NCBI GenBank assembly: GCA_018881555.1
Contig: JACAXG010000028.1
Location: 778,006-842,005, forward strand
DNA: 64,000 nucleotides
Direction of reading: 5' to 3'
Source of the DNA: Amblyornis subalaris
Taxonomy: Eukaryota; Chordata; Aves; Passeriformes; Ptilonorhynchidae
The notes under the pieces were generated by a model, which was given only the letters and a program-made list of their open reading frames with translations, ran no database searches and was not told where the DNA came from. The stretch's first letter is position 1. Each line of letters begins with the position of its first letter. Below are positions 53,545 to 64,000 of the stretch, one piece after another. The position numbers were made by a program, and so were the translations under genes.

Positions 53545-53722
53545 AATCCTTCCCTGGGAGGGTGGGGAGGCCCAGAGAAGCTGTGGCTGCTCCATCCCTG
53601 ACAATGTCCAAGGCCAGGNTGGACGGGGCTTGGAGCATTCTGGGCTAGTGGAAGGTGTCCCTGCCCATGGATGATCTTTAAGGTCCCTTCCAGTCCAAAC
53701 CATTCCATGATTCCGTGATTTA
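53545..53722 (+). mobile_element. CR1 LINE, 3' tail
   Basis: TTCCCTGGGAGGGTGGGGAGG through ATGTCCAAGGCCAGG to CATTCCATGATTCCGTGATT is a forward copy in a PRKCB intron. Confidence 0.92.
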
Positions 53723-54842
53723 TCATCTCAATGTGGCTGTGGCTGCTGTGCCCTTCACTGCTGCACCCCAGAGGGAAGCGAGGTCACAGCAAAGGCACAG
53801 CTCACCTGGGGACACTTGGGGACACCCAGGGACCCCCAGCTCACCCTCCTCCCAGAGGCCAGGCTCTGACCTGGGACCTTTCAGAGGAAAGCAGTCCAGG
53901 ACCCCCCAGCACAGGCACCTCTCGCTCTCCAGCCCCAGGCAGGAGCTCTCTCCTTGCTCATCTTCCCTTTTTCTCTAAAACGCAGATTTAGGGCTTTTCT
54001 CTCTCCCGAAGCCGCTGAGCCAACAGCCCCGGCGGAGAATTGTGCTCTGGACTGTGCTCCCAGAAATCAAAGTGCTTTGTGCCAGCGTTTGATAATACAC
54101 CCTGCTATACATTTTGATTACATTACAAATACGATTACTATTAAGCTACTATAGGTCTGCCAGGAATAATCCCGCGCTGACTCACTTCAGATGCCAGGGA
54201 GATGCTGTGTGGAATAGCTGCTCCTGCCACATTCTGATTGCTGTGCTGCAAAGCCGGGCCGCAGGCTTTAAATACACTCAATGTGTTTGGTAAATGAAAT
54301 TTCTGGGATAATATTAAAATGTAATCCTCCTGGAAAGCATTGTCATCGTTCTAAAGGACTCTGCTGATTCCCTCTCCGGCTCCCACTGACGTGTACCTGG
54401 ACATTCTCATTCACAGGGTGCTCGAGGGCTGGGCAGGGATTGTATTAAAGGTTCCCTGTCCCCCTCTCCACTCCTGACTCACACAAACCCAATCACACAC
54501 TCATGGAAAACTGGATTTCCTGCAGCTTGGATTAGGTTTCTCCCTTTACTCAGGGCTTTGATCAGAGNAATGAGTCCTGGGAAAAAGTGCAGCACTTTGC
54601 TATTGGATCATGAGGGATGTTGTGGGCTGGGGGTACCTGAGGGGCTGGNGAATCACCTCTAATGTCACCAACAGGCCCCTGATGAAGACATCTCAGGGTG
54701 CAGCTATTGTACACTACACTCTCANGTCACACCCCCACAGTTTGGTCCTGGAGGCACTTTTGCCAGTGAACTGGAGAAGGTGTGAGGCTGCCAAGGCAGA
54801 GAATATACAATTGCTTTGGCAAGTGCAGTGATGTACAGAGAA

Positions 54843-54976
54843 CATAGAATCCTGGAATGGTTTGGGTTGGAAGGGACCTTAAAGCCCATCCAGTCCCACC
54901 CCCTGCCNTGGGCAGGGACACCTCCCACTATCCCAGGTTGCTGCAAGCCCCGTCCAGCCTGGCCTGGGACACTGTG
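54843..54976 (-). mobile_element. CR1 LINE, 3' tail
   Basis: CATAGAATCCTGGAATGG, then GGTTGGAAGGGACCTTAAAG and CAGGTTGCTGCAAGCCCCG, is a reverse copy. It ends about 85 bp from the donor of the ATP-lysine exon. Confidence 0.93.
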
Positions 54977-55014
54977 ACAACTCATTTAGTGAAGTGTCNG
55001 GCTCCCAGCACTCA

Positions 55015-55302
<288 letters not shown>

Positions 55303-56273
55303 TCAAGCTGANGGCTCATTATCCCGTGGCTCCCGTTACAGCCCTGAGAAGAGCTGCAGGGGCCAAACTGAAGAAAGCTACCAGAGTATTCCCAAAAGCA
55401 TTTAGGGACACTAAGTCTGAGGAGTCACGGGTTTGCTCCCTCACCGCCTCATTGCCTTGAGCCCGGCCCAAGGGGTTCTCTGGTGTCTGAGCCCAGCTCA
55501 CCTCCAGCACCCCTCACCCCTGAGCCAGGGCCTGGCACCCTTGGGGTGTCACCAGCAGCAGGGGGGGTGTGAAGATTTTGAACACAGAGTCCATCAAATG
55601 ACAAGGTGGTAAATATTTGAAGTGGAAAAGGGTCAGTCTATAGCAAATAGTAAGAAGAAAACCCACATGATTTTCTCTGCCTCACCCCTCCCTCCACAAC
55701 AGCGACCAAACCTCATCATGTGCTGGTCCATCACCCAGCCAAAGCCCCTCTCAGCCAGAAGAATCCATCCAACCTCCCATTTCAACCCAGTCCCACCCAT
55801 TTGCAGGTTTCTTTATTGCAGTAAATGGGATTCACTGCTTCTGCTGGTGCAAATCCCTCGAGTTAATCCCATCAGCCCAGCGAGGGTCCCCAGCCCGACC
55901 CACCACGCTCCATCAGCCTAAGCTGCTCCTTGGGCTGCCGGCCGCATAAACCGACTCTGAAATCTCACTTTGCTTCCCATTTTCCCTCTCACACTCTCTC
56001 ATCACGTTAGATTGGAGCGCTGGGTGGAAACGAATTGCTTTTCATTTGAAGGAGTCGGCAGAAATCCTCCAGTCACATCAGGAACAGCAGCTCAGGGGTT
56101 TTGGAAATAAATTATGTGAAGTCAACATCGATAGAGTGGAACTGAAAGGCGCTTCGGGCTGGGGCAGACGGGCAGAGGGCACACGAGCGGTCTCAGGGTG
56201 ACTTTAGAGACACTAAGGACAGCAGAATTAACCCTCTCTTGTTCCAGCCCTCTCGTGCCCCACAGGCTGCCCG

Positions 56274-56420
56274 GGGCAGTGGTGGAGTCCCCATGCCCGG
56301 AGGGATTTAACAGAAGGGTAGATGTGGAACTTGGGGACAGGAGTTGGTGGTGGCAGTGCTGGGGTTGGACTCGATGGTCTCAGAGGGCTTTTCCAACCGC
56401 AGTGATTCTGTGATTCCATC
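56274..56420 (+). mobile_element. CR1 LINE, 3' tail
   Basis: GTGGTGGAGTCCCCATGCC, then GGACTCGATGGTCTCAGAGG and GTGATTCTGTGATTCC, is a forward copy of the same subfamily type as the one at 24.2 kb. Confidence 0.9.
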
Positions 56421-56864
56421 CTGTGACACAGCCCGAGCACCAGGGATGACGAGGCAGGGGACACAGCCCCAGGACCGAGGTCTGCAGTGCCACCGACTTG
56501 TCCGAGTGACAGTACCAGAGAACAGGGACAGCCCTTTGTGCGCGGCTCTGGNGCGGTCCCGGCGCTTGGCTGCGGCCCTGGGGAGCCCGACTGTCCTTGA
56601 CACGCTGCTCGTCAGGATTAGCTGGGAATGCCACTGGGGCTCCTCACTGCCAAGTGCTCTGGAGAAGGCGCTGACATTCCCATTTCCACTGGCGGGGCAG
56701 GGCTGCTGCAGCCATATGTCAGCTCATCCCGAGGCAGGATGGGTGAGGGTGGCTCAGGGACTTCAGGAAGGGATTTATTCCCTTGCTGATGCCTGAAGAA
56801 TGCTGAGAACCCAGAGCAGCTCGTTGTGCTGCTGGATGGAACCCAGCAAGGCACCAGCACTGGG

Positions 56865-57022
56865 ACAAGCTGTGGCTGCCCCATCCCTGGGAGTGTCCAA
56901 GGCCAGGCTGGAGAGGGCTTGGAGCAACCTGGGATAGTGGGGGGTGTCCCTGTCCATGGCAGGGGGTGCAATTGGGTGATCTTTAAGGTCCCTTCCAACC
57001 CAAAGCATTCGTGTTTCTGTGC
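56865..57022 (+). mobile_element. CR1 LINE, 3' tail
   Basis: GCTGCCCCATCCCTGGGAG through GATCTTTAAGGTCCCTTCCA is a forward tail, about 450 bp from the previous forward copy. Confidence 0.92.
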
Positions 57023-60000
57023 CAGGGCAGCAGACACAGCTGCCTCACGCAGCACCTGCACCTCTGCCCTCCCTCGTGGTGCTGCCCAAACGGAACCGTT
57101 TCGGTTCATTGCCTCCATTTATCACCATTTCACACAGGTTGAGCTTTACAAGGCACCATGCACAGGTGCTAAAACCAGAGCTAATTTTTAAGTGATAAAA
57201 GCAGACGAGCTTTGGCTGTTCAAAATTGCTGGAAAAGAAGCAGTAACCACTCCAAGAACATATTTTGAGAGCAAATTAAAGCTGTTACCTGGGTGTAAGG
57301 GCATTATATACAATATCAGTTATACACAGACCTGCCTTGCTATCCACCACCCTTTCAGAGGAAAGATAACTAAGCCAGGGAGCCTCTGAGCCTGGTTATC
57401 TGCTTCTGCCCCAAGGGACCTTGCTGAGGACGTGGCTCCCACCCCGCTCTGCAGCGCGAGGCAGAGCTTGGCTGGGGTACCACCGTAAATGCACAAAACT
57501 GCTCCAGGCCATACATGGCTGGGAATGTTTCATGCAGCAGCTTCCCAATGACACGGCAACCCCCAGCACAGCTGAGCCAGCCCTGCTCCCTGAGATGTGA
57601 AAGGCAAAAGGACTTTCCAGCTGCTGGGGGACACGCAGGGAATGGTGTGAAGTGCGCGCATGGGAGGGCAGGCTGGAAACCACCCGCATTTCACCTCCTC
57701 CCTGGGCACTTCCAATGCTTAACAACCCTTTCCATGAAGAAATTCTTCCTGATGTCTTCCTGGTGTCCTGATGTCTGGAGGTGTCCAAATACCAAAAGGT
57801 CCAACCAGACAAGTGCCCCCAGCCCAAGATGTGGGTTGGTGTCAAAGGGAGCAGGGACCCAGCCCCACCCATGCCCTGCCATGTTTCACACTGAGAGGAA
57901 AGGAGAGCATTGCACAGCTTGAAGGTTATCACAGCCCAGGAAACTCTCCCTGGAATCCAGAACTGCAGCGGCCAAAGGCTCCGCCCTGCTCAGCAAAACA
58001 ACACAAACCCCCCGAAAAGCCTGACAGCTCCAGAGCACAACAGATTGATTAGCTGCAAAAATATGAGCAAGCCACCTAATTTCACTTTCCTCTATTTATA
58101 TTGCAGCAAAGCAAACCCAGGGTGGGCTGTGCCAAGCGCTGCCTCTCTCTGTGGGAGCGTCTCCCTGCCCGTGCCAGCCTCGTGGAGCTGCCACCAGCCA
58201 CAGTCCCAGGGATCCCATGGAGACCCCAAAGCACCAGGAGCACCGAGGGTCACCCCATGTCCTGGGGCTGAACACGCCCAGCCAGGACCATGCACAGCCA
58301 AGCCCCCATTTTCCAAACCAGATCCATTTTCCACCCCCTGTACCCTGCCTGGCTCGGGGGACCTCCATCTGCCAGCACACTCGCTGGGAAGCAGATTGCA
58401 TTCTTTTTTAACTTTTTATTGGTGCAGAAAAAAGCTGATATTTAACTTGATTTATTCCTGTAATATNGAGTATTTGTTTGGGAATGCTCCAGCATAAGAA
58501 CTGGAGATGTTCTGAACACAGAGAAAGCAAGTTTGTCAAACTCCACCAAGGCCAACGTGTTGGGACTCCCAACCCTGGACAGCCGAGTGTGGAGAGATGA
58601 AAATACTGAGCAGTAAATCTGAGGTCCTGATGTCAAAGGGTTAATACAGACAGACAGAGACTCACTGAAATAGTGTGATTATAGTCCAAGAGCTCTCACA
58701 GCCAGGGCTGGGAGGAGGGAGGCTGGCAGCAGGCAGCCAGGCACAGGAGCAGGTGCCAGCCCTGGAGAGGGAAGGACACGGTGCCAGCCCTGGAGAAGGA
58801 CGGCAGTGCCACGGACACAAGCAGCTGCTGGGCACACCAAGGGCCGGGGATCCGCGGGGAGCTGGGCTCTGGANACCTCTGCGGGCTCCTCCCGAGCCTC
58901 TGGCACCCCTGGCCCCGCGCAGGAGGCGGGCACAAGCCGTGCCACCGGGGTGTCCCCGTGCCGGGATGCCGGGGCAGCAGGGATGCCTGGGGAAGTGCAG
59001 GCACACGTGAGGGTGAGGCTGCATCCACCCGGAGAAACCAACGTGCTGTTTTAATTAGNGCTAATTAGCATATTTATAACATTCTGTTCCAGGGAACAGT
59101 TTCTGTCACACATTCCCTTATATAAGCCCGAGCCGACCGAGGAGTTTGCTAATGTTGCTCAAATTTAAGGGGAGAAGGCGGCGGGGGACACGGCACAACC
59201 ACAGAGTCTCCAGATGCCAGGCACAGAGTTTGCAAGGGATGAGGTGTTGGGAGGGAGGGAAGAGGGGACATTTCTGTGTGAGAGCAGCACAGGCACGAGG
59301 CTTTCCTGCTGTCCGGAGTGCCAACCCACAGCAAAGGGGTACGGGGACGAGCTCTGGGGCAGGAACCCCAGATGATGCCCTGAGTGCTGGGGACCATGAG
59401 GACCGCCCCATTCCCTGTCTGTCACAGATGTTTCCATGGATCTCTGAGCTCTCCACCTCCGGAAAGGGAGCAAACACCTACAGAGAAGCTGGGACCTCCC
59501 CAAGCTCCAACGCCAGCAGGAGGAGGCTGGGGAAGGAAGGGATGTCCCTGCCGCACCCCTGTGTTCAGGGGAGCATCCCTGCACAGCCTCCTCATCTCCA
59601 CTACCTGCCCAAGGAACGAGCCCGCAGGCAGAGCAATATTCCCTGCAATTAAGGCAATTCCCTAATGAGAGTGGGGCTGGGCCACTCACCACACCAGCAC
59701 ACACTGCACCCACCTCCTGTGGAGCCCCAGCGACCCCTGGAGCACTGGGAGCCTGAATGGAAACCGTGAGAGAGTTGGCAAGACTCCAAAAAAAATGAAG
59801 GCTCCAAGTCACATAATTACCAGAAGAATGCAATTCTGTTACCGCTCACAACCGGTCTGGGAAGTTAATTAAAATGTTCCCAGATATTTGTAATTATTAG
59901 AGAGAGAGAAAAAAAAAAAGGAGACCAAATAAAGAAGAGCTTTAAAGACTCANCTCATCCCCTGCTTCCCAGCTGGATTTTGCGATGGTCTCATTGGACA

Positions 60001-60155
60001 CCTCTGGTGTTCCCTGCTGAGACACAGCGGGAGCTGAGCTGGGCTCCAGCACCGTGACACCAGTGCTCCCAGTCAGAGCAAGGACAGGCCACACTGGAGC
60101 AGCCTCACAGCCACAAGAAACACGTGTTAAACACAGTGCCAAGGTGGTACCTCAC

Positions 60156-60302
60156 CTTCCCAAAGCTTCCCTTTCCCAGCACCATCAGGAAGTTGAAATC
60201 NGAAAGCTTCATCCGGTCCCGGCTCCCGTTGTTGTCGAATTTGGAAATGGCATTTCTTGTCTTCTCATCCGCAGCCTTGGACCCGGTGCCGATCTTGGCT
60301 CT
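60156..60302 (-). CDS. PRKCB: PRKCB exon: hinge and glycine-rich loop (human residues ~307-355)
   Basis: The exon is 147 bp, 49 codons, phase 0 at both ends (acceptor CTCTGCAG, donor GTGAGG). It starts RAKIGTGSK and runs through the V3 hinge (KFDNNGSRDRMKL) into kinase subdomain I, LGKGSFGK, the ATP-binding glycine loop. The hinge stretch AADEKTRNAIS differs from the human VPEEKTTNTVS I remember, as expected for the least conserved region of the protein. The N at 60201 falls in the third position of a TCN codon and does not change the Ser. Confidence 0.97.
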
Positions 60303-60923
60303 CTGCAGAGGTGGGGATGGGACAGGGAGGAAGAGAAAACATTACTGAAAACAGCAGGGAGAACAGGCCCTATAAACCCAGGGGTGCTCCTGAAATCCCA
60401 CCTCAACCAGCTCCTTCCCAGATCAAACACCACCCTGAGCTTCNGGAACCTTTACTCAGCGTGATGGGGACAGCACCAAGAAGGGCACTGCAGGAGTCAC
60501 CAGCCCTGCCACAGGGCCCTGCTCAGCTGCTTCCCAGTTAACCTCTGCCAGAGCAACTGGGAATCACCTCTGCCTGTGGTCATCCCTCTCCCCGTGCCAG
60601 CAGGACACAGCAGCCTGCCATGCTACCCTACACCATGTTCAGGTCATCCAAAGCATAGGAAAGAGGCTTAGGTAAGCTTTTTTTTTGGCAAAAACTGGCT
60701 TCTATCCCTCTCCTCACCAGAAAAGGACAGGTGAATACAAATATATTAAGGTAAAGCATTGGATGTTTTACCCAGCTCTACCTTCATTACTGCCCTTATG
60801 GGTCCCTCCCATTTGAGATATTCCATGATTGTATCTGATACCGGAGGGAATCACAGTCCGGTGCTGGCCCAGGTTGAACGTTGGAAGCCACAAATCCTTT
60901 TGGAACAGCCCAGAACAGACAAC

Positions 60924-60999
60924 TCCCCTCCTGCACCCCCAGACAGACAAACAGCCCCCTCCTGCACCCCCAGACAGACAGACAGCCCCCTCCTGCTCC
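60924..60999. repeat. 31-bp tandem repeat, about 2.4 copies
   Basis: CTCCTGCACCCCCAGACAGA followed by CAAACAGCCCC recurs at 60928, 60959 and 60990 in a PRKCB intron. Confidence 0.9.
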
Positions 61000-61730
61000 C
61001 CCAACCACCCCTGCCATCACAGCTGCTCACTGAGGACCCTCACAAATCCCCCCATTTTTAAACACCAGACCCCAGCAGTGCCCTGGTGCCTCCTCCCCAG
61101 GCCAGAGGCTGTGATGTGCTGAACCTCCGCCCCTAAAAGCTATCTCAGAATTTATTCCCTTTTAATTTACAGAAATATGTGGCAGTGTGAGGCCTGTGCC
61201 GAGCTCAGCCTAGCATGAAATTCCATTAACCCAATCCTGGCGGTTCAATTTGGCTGCTGCTGGCAGCCCCTCCAGATAGCACCTCTCGGGGAATCTCAAG
61301 CCTTTGCTGCTGCTAATTGGTTCTCACAAGGTTCTCCAGGCTGCAGAATTCCCCACTCAAGGTCACCTGCAGCACCTCTGAGCATCTGAACAGCTCCTGC
61401 ACTGAAAACCAAAGGAATGGTCTCTAGAATTTGCAAACCCCAGCGGTGTGACCACGGCTCTGCCCTGGGAAGAGGCTGGAGCCCCAGGATGGGACCTGCT
61501 TCTGCCAGTGGAGCCACACACCTCATGTCCTGTCCTGCTTCCCACGGGGAAAATGCTCACATGATGAAAAGGAACTGAAGTCGCCTCTCCCAAAGCACAG
61601 GGGTTTCCTCAGAGACATCTTTAGGCTTTTCCAGCGTCCCCCAAAGCAGGGGACACCCAGCCAGGGCACTGCACTAGCAACCAGCAGCTCTGCACATCTG
61701 AACGTGGGTGCTGAAACCCAAACCATACTA

Positions 61731-61770
61731 TCACAGAATGATTTGGATTGAAGAGACCTTAAGGTCTGTA
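61731..61770 (-). mobile_element. CR1 LINE tail remnant
   Basis: TCACAGAATGATTTGGATTG then AAGAGACCTTAAGGTC is a 40-bp diverged reverse tail. Confidence 0.65.
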
Positions 61771-62198
61771 AGTGAGCACAAAACTCCTGCTTTTAATACA
61801 CTCCTAATGCTCCCACTACCTCGAGAGCTCTTTGGGCTTTACAACTGACACATGCCAAGCACTGCTCATGCATTTTTTTTTAAAAAAAAGCCCTTGACCT
61901 TCGTTATCCAACTCCATTTGTCACAGTTAATTTACTACATCTGAATTTATGCAGGAGCAGCTGACGTCCCCATCTCTCAAGCTGTAACAGCCAGCGGCTG
62001 ATAAGGAGTGAGCAGAGCTGGCAGGGATGAGGTGCTGGGATGGGACACCGGGATATGGCACTGGGATCCACGCTGGGCTTTTGTCTCGGATGCTCCTTGT
62101 CCAGCCCAGGACGTGCCTGCTGTGACAGGGTTGTGGGAAAGGAGCTTTTCATCCATGTGGCTCCGCGTCCCCCCAGGCTGGCACCGTGTCCTCCCAGC

Positions 62199-62266
62199 CA
62201 GGCTCTGGCACACTCCAGGCCTCAGCACATTCCAGGCTCCAGCACACTCCAGGCTCCAGCACACCC
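62199..62266. repeat. 17-bp tandem repeat, 4 copies
   Basis: Units CAGGCTCTGGCACACTC, CAGGCCTCAGCACATTC, CAGGCTCCAGCACACTC and CAGGCTCCAGCACACCC follow directly one after another in a PRKCB intron. Confidence 0.92.
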
Positions 62267-62993
62267 CACTCCTCACTCCCAACACCAGCACAAGCCCTGG
62301 CCCAGCTGGAAAGGGATTCCACGCCTCCAACACCAAACCCCTCACAAGGGAGGACACACGAGGGGAAGACACAGCAAGGGAGGGGACAGGCACACTCCGG
62401 CACCTCTGGACAATGTGTTTTCTGATCTGCAGACAACTTCCAAGACACCATTTGAACACCACTGGAACATCATGAAATGCAATAAAAGCCAGCTGTTAGT
62501 TATTTGAAGAGCCAAAAACCATTGGTTGTAGCCAACTGTTGTATTAGAACTCTTTTCTTGGATAGTCCGGAAAGTTGTATGTAAATAAGATAAAAGAAGA
62601 AAGGAGAATAGGAACCAACTCTCCAGTCTCTGCTACAATTCTGGAGTTCACGCTGAGAACCATAANGGCAACTCTTTTATTTCTGTATGGCTCATTGCAT
62701 GTGAGTCTCCAGATGTCCCACACTCATTCCCAGGGTTCTGTGGAGACTTCAGCTGCACTGAAAAATGGCAAAGATCTGCTAATTCAGCAATGTCTGGATC
62801 AATCACTCAGCACGGACTTCCATGGCTTATTAAGCAGGAAATAGACATTGCTCCTTGGAGCCTCTCTGGGGAGTTGGACCCTGCTCCACGTTCCCTGCAC
62901 TGCCAGGGAAGAGCTGGCAGGGAAAGCCCCTTGCTGAGGGCACGGCAGGCAGGCAGTGAGGAAAACCCCCGAGTCCAAGAAAAGTCAATTCAC

Positions 62994-63090
62994 CTCAAAT
63001 TTCTGCCTCAGCTCCTCGTTTCCTTCTTCTCCCTCGGGAGGCACCGGGACNTTGAAGTACTCGCCCTCCTCCTGGCTGAGCAGCTTGAAC
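62994..63090 (-). CDS. PRKCB: PRKCB exon: end of C2 domain and start of hinge (human residues ~275-306)
   Basis: The exon is 97 bp. It begins with the last base of a split Trp codon (acceptor CCTCCAG) and ends in phase 0 with GAG before donor GTGAAT. The product reads FKLLSQEEGEYF, then VPVPPEG, then EELRQKFE. This is the last strand of the C2 domain, which binds Ca2+ and phospholipid, followed by the start of the V3 hinge. One ambiguous base at 63051 makes the codon AAN, so Asn (expected) or Lys. It is the most 5' PRKCB exon in the window. Nothing upstream to 64000 looks like the preceding exon. Confidence 0.96.
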
Positions 63091-64000
63091 CTGGAGGGGC
63101 AGAGCGAGGATGTGGGGTCAGGGTGGCAGGGGGGGCTGCAGGGAGGCAGGACCTCTGCTCAGGCACAGCNCTGCCATGCCTGCACCCAGGGGACCCTTCC
63201 CGAAGGCCAGAAGACCCCCAAACCATCCCCCTCAGCACGCCCCAGCCCCTCAGTGGGTGGAGGACGGTTCTGGGTCCCTTGCTGTCCTGGGGACCCGCAC
63301 GGCCCGGGGAGCCCAGCCCTGCCTGCTGCGGTGGGCACACGGAGCACTGGTGTCACTTCCAAACCAAGCCCGACCAAAACCCCACAGACAAACCCGTGTT
63401 TCTCGTGACAGCCACGGGCACAGGCGTGGGCAAAGCCCCGTCCATCAGCTGCCCCACGAGGACGGCACGTGNGACGTGCCAGAGCCGCGCTGGCGCTGCC
63501 AACCCTGAGCAGACAGACGGGATGCTCCTCCAAAGGAGGAAAACAGCTTCAGCAGCAATTATCAGGAATCATGGAAATGCCACTCAGATCCCAGGCGCTC
63601 CACCCTGTGGGGGCACAGCCCGGCTCCAGCAGCAGAGGCTCCGGGATGGATCCTGGCCGGGTGTTATTCCAGAGGAACAAAGCCCTGTCTGCACAACACA
63701 GGGACAGGCTCTGCCTTTGAGCTTGTTTTCTCCATTAACTGCAGTTGTTTAGATATGAAATATAGATCAGAGCTCCTTCTCCTCCAGTTTACTCCAGCCA
63801 GCACTGTGACAAGGAAAATTACTTAGATCTCCACTTAACGATTTTTAAAAGGCTGGAAAAGGCTCTGGCTTTGGGCTGCGTCGGGAGCCAGCAGCGCGTG
63901 GCACACACACACCCTTACAGGTGACTGGGAATTGGGGGGAAGTGACAGCTTCCTGCTGTTTTCCAGAGGAGGAGCCGTGTTCCCACCAGGCCCTGGCTGG
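63091..64000 (-). other. PRKCB: PRKCB intron upstream of the first visible exon
   Basis: This GC-rich unique sequence ends in the acceptor CCTCCAG. I do not see the preceding C2-domain exon, which should encode a motif like VEIWDWDLTSRNDF. It must lie beyond the right edge. Confidence 0.8.

Larger units (their letters stand above)
60303..62993 (-). other. PRKCB: PRKCB intron (C2/hinge exon to glycine-loop exon)
   Basis: This intron is 2,691 bp with GT..AG ends. It holds a CR1 fragment (61731-61770), a 17-bp tandem repeat (62199-62266), a 31-bp tandem repeat (60924-60999) and a T9A8 run (61873-61889). I see no other exon-like sequence. Confidence 0.9.

Noticed and set aside
57700..57760. Possible further CR1 piece (AACCCTTTCCATGAAGAAAT then TCTTCCTGATGTC)
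   Set aside because: It resembles an internal CR1 segment in reverse orientation, but it is too short and diverged to call with confidence.
60924..60999. Spaced repeats resembling a CRISPR-like or array structure
   Set aside because: The copies are directly tandem with no unique spacers, and the genome is vertebrate.
61873..61889. T9A8 run as a possible terminator or poly(A) remnant
   Set aside because: It is an isolated homopolymer palindrome in an intron, with no flanking target-site duplication or transcript feature.

Overview
This window is vertebrate nuclear DNA, most likely from a bird. The bird call rests on many 3'-truncated CR1 LINE copies, all carrying the typical avian CR1 tail, on a GC-rich and compact layout, and on the absence of Alu, B1 or other mammalian repeats. 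It is draft assembly: isolated single N bases are scattered throughout, and there is one 225-base N gap. There are no bacterial features, no CRISPR array and no RNA gene I can support.

Two genes are recognised, both on the minus strand, so transcription runs from high to low coordinates. The right half (about 26.4-63.1 kb) is the 3' two thirds of PRKCB, conventional protein kinase C beta. Nine common exons can be placed to the base. They encode the end of the C2 domain, the hinge and the whole kinase core (residues about 275-621 in human numbering). Two mutually alternative C-terminal exons follow: the beta-II exon at 35.5 kb, then the beta-I exon at 30.9 kb. All junctions have AG/GT splice signals and all phases agree. 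Exons for the N-terminus, the C1 domains and most of the C2 domain lie beyond the right edge. A probable 3'UTR of about 4.4 kb continues to an AATAAA signal at 26.4 kb. It is interrupted by a polypyrimidine minisatellite (polypurine on the PRKCB sense strand) that contains the assembly gap.

About 6 kb further downstream is exon 1 of CACNG3, which encodes TARP gamma-3, an AMPA-receptor auxiliary subunit. It sits inside a strong CpG island (about 19.65-21.13 kb). The rest of the window to the left (1-20.3 kb) behaves as CACNG3 intron 1: CR1 pieces, secondary CpG-rich patches, small tandem repeats and AT-rich blocks, with no second exon found. The head-to-tail PRKCB-CACNG3 order matches the mammalian arrangement (human 16p12), so this is conserved synteny in compact avian form.

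The two genes are both neuronal signalling genes: PRKCB is a Ca2+/diacylglycerol-dependent Ser/Thr kinase, and TARPs carry AMPA receptors to synapses. The sequence shows only that they are neighbours, not that they are co-regulated. The points most worth a second look are a 58-codon Cys-rich open frame behind a good splice acceptor just past the beta-I stop, the minisatellite whose sense strand repeats a 5'-splice-site-like motif, an upstream ORF that overlaps the CACNG3 start codon, inverted CR1 copies around one kinase exon, and an orphan intronic CpG island with a 42-bp repeat.
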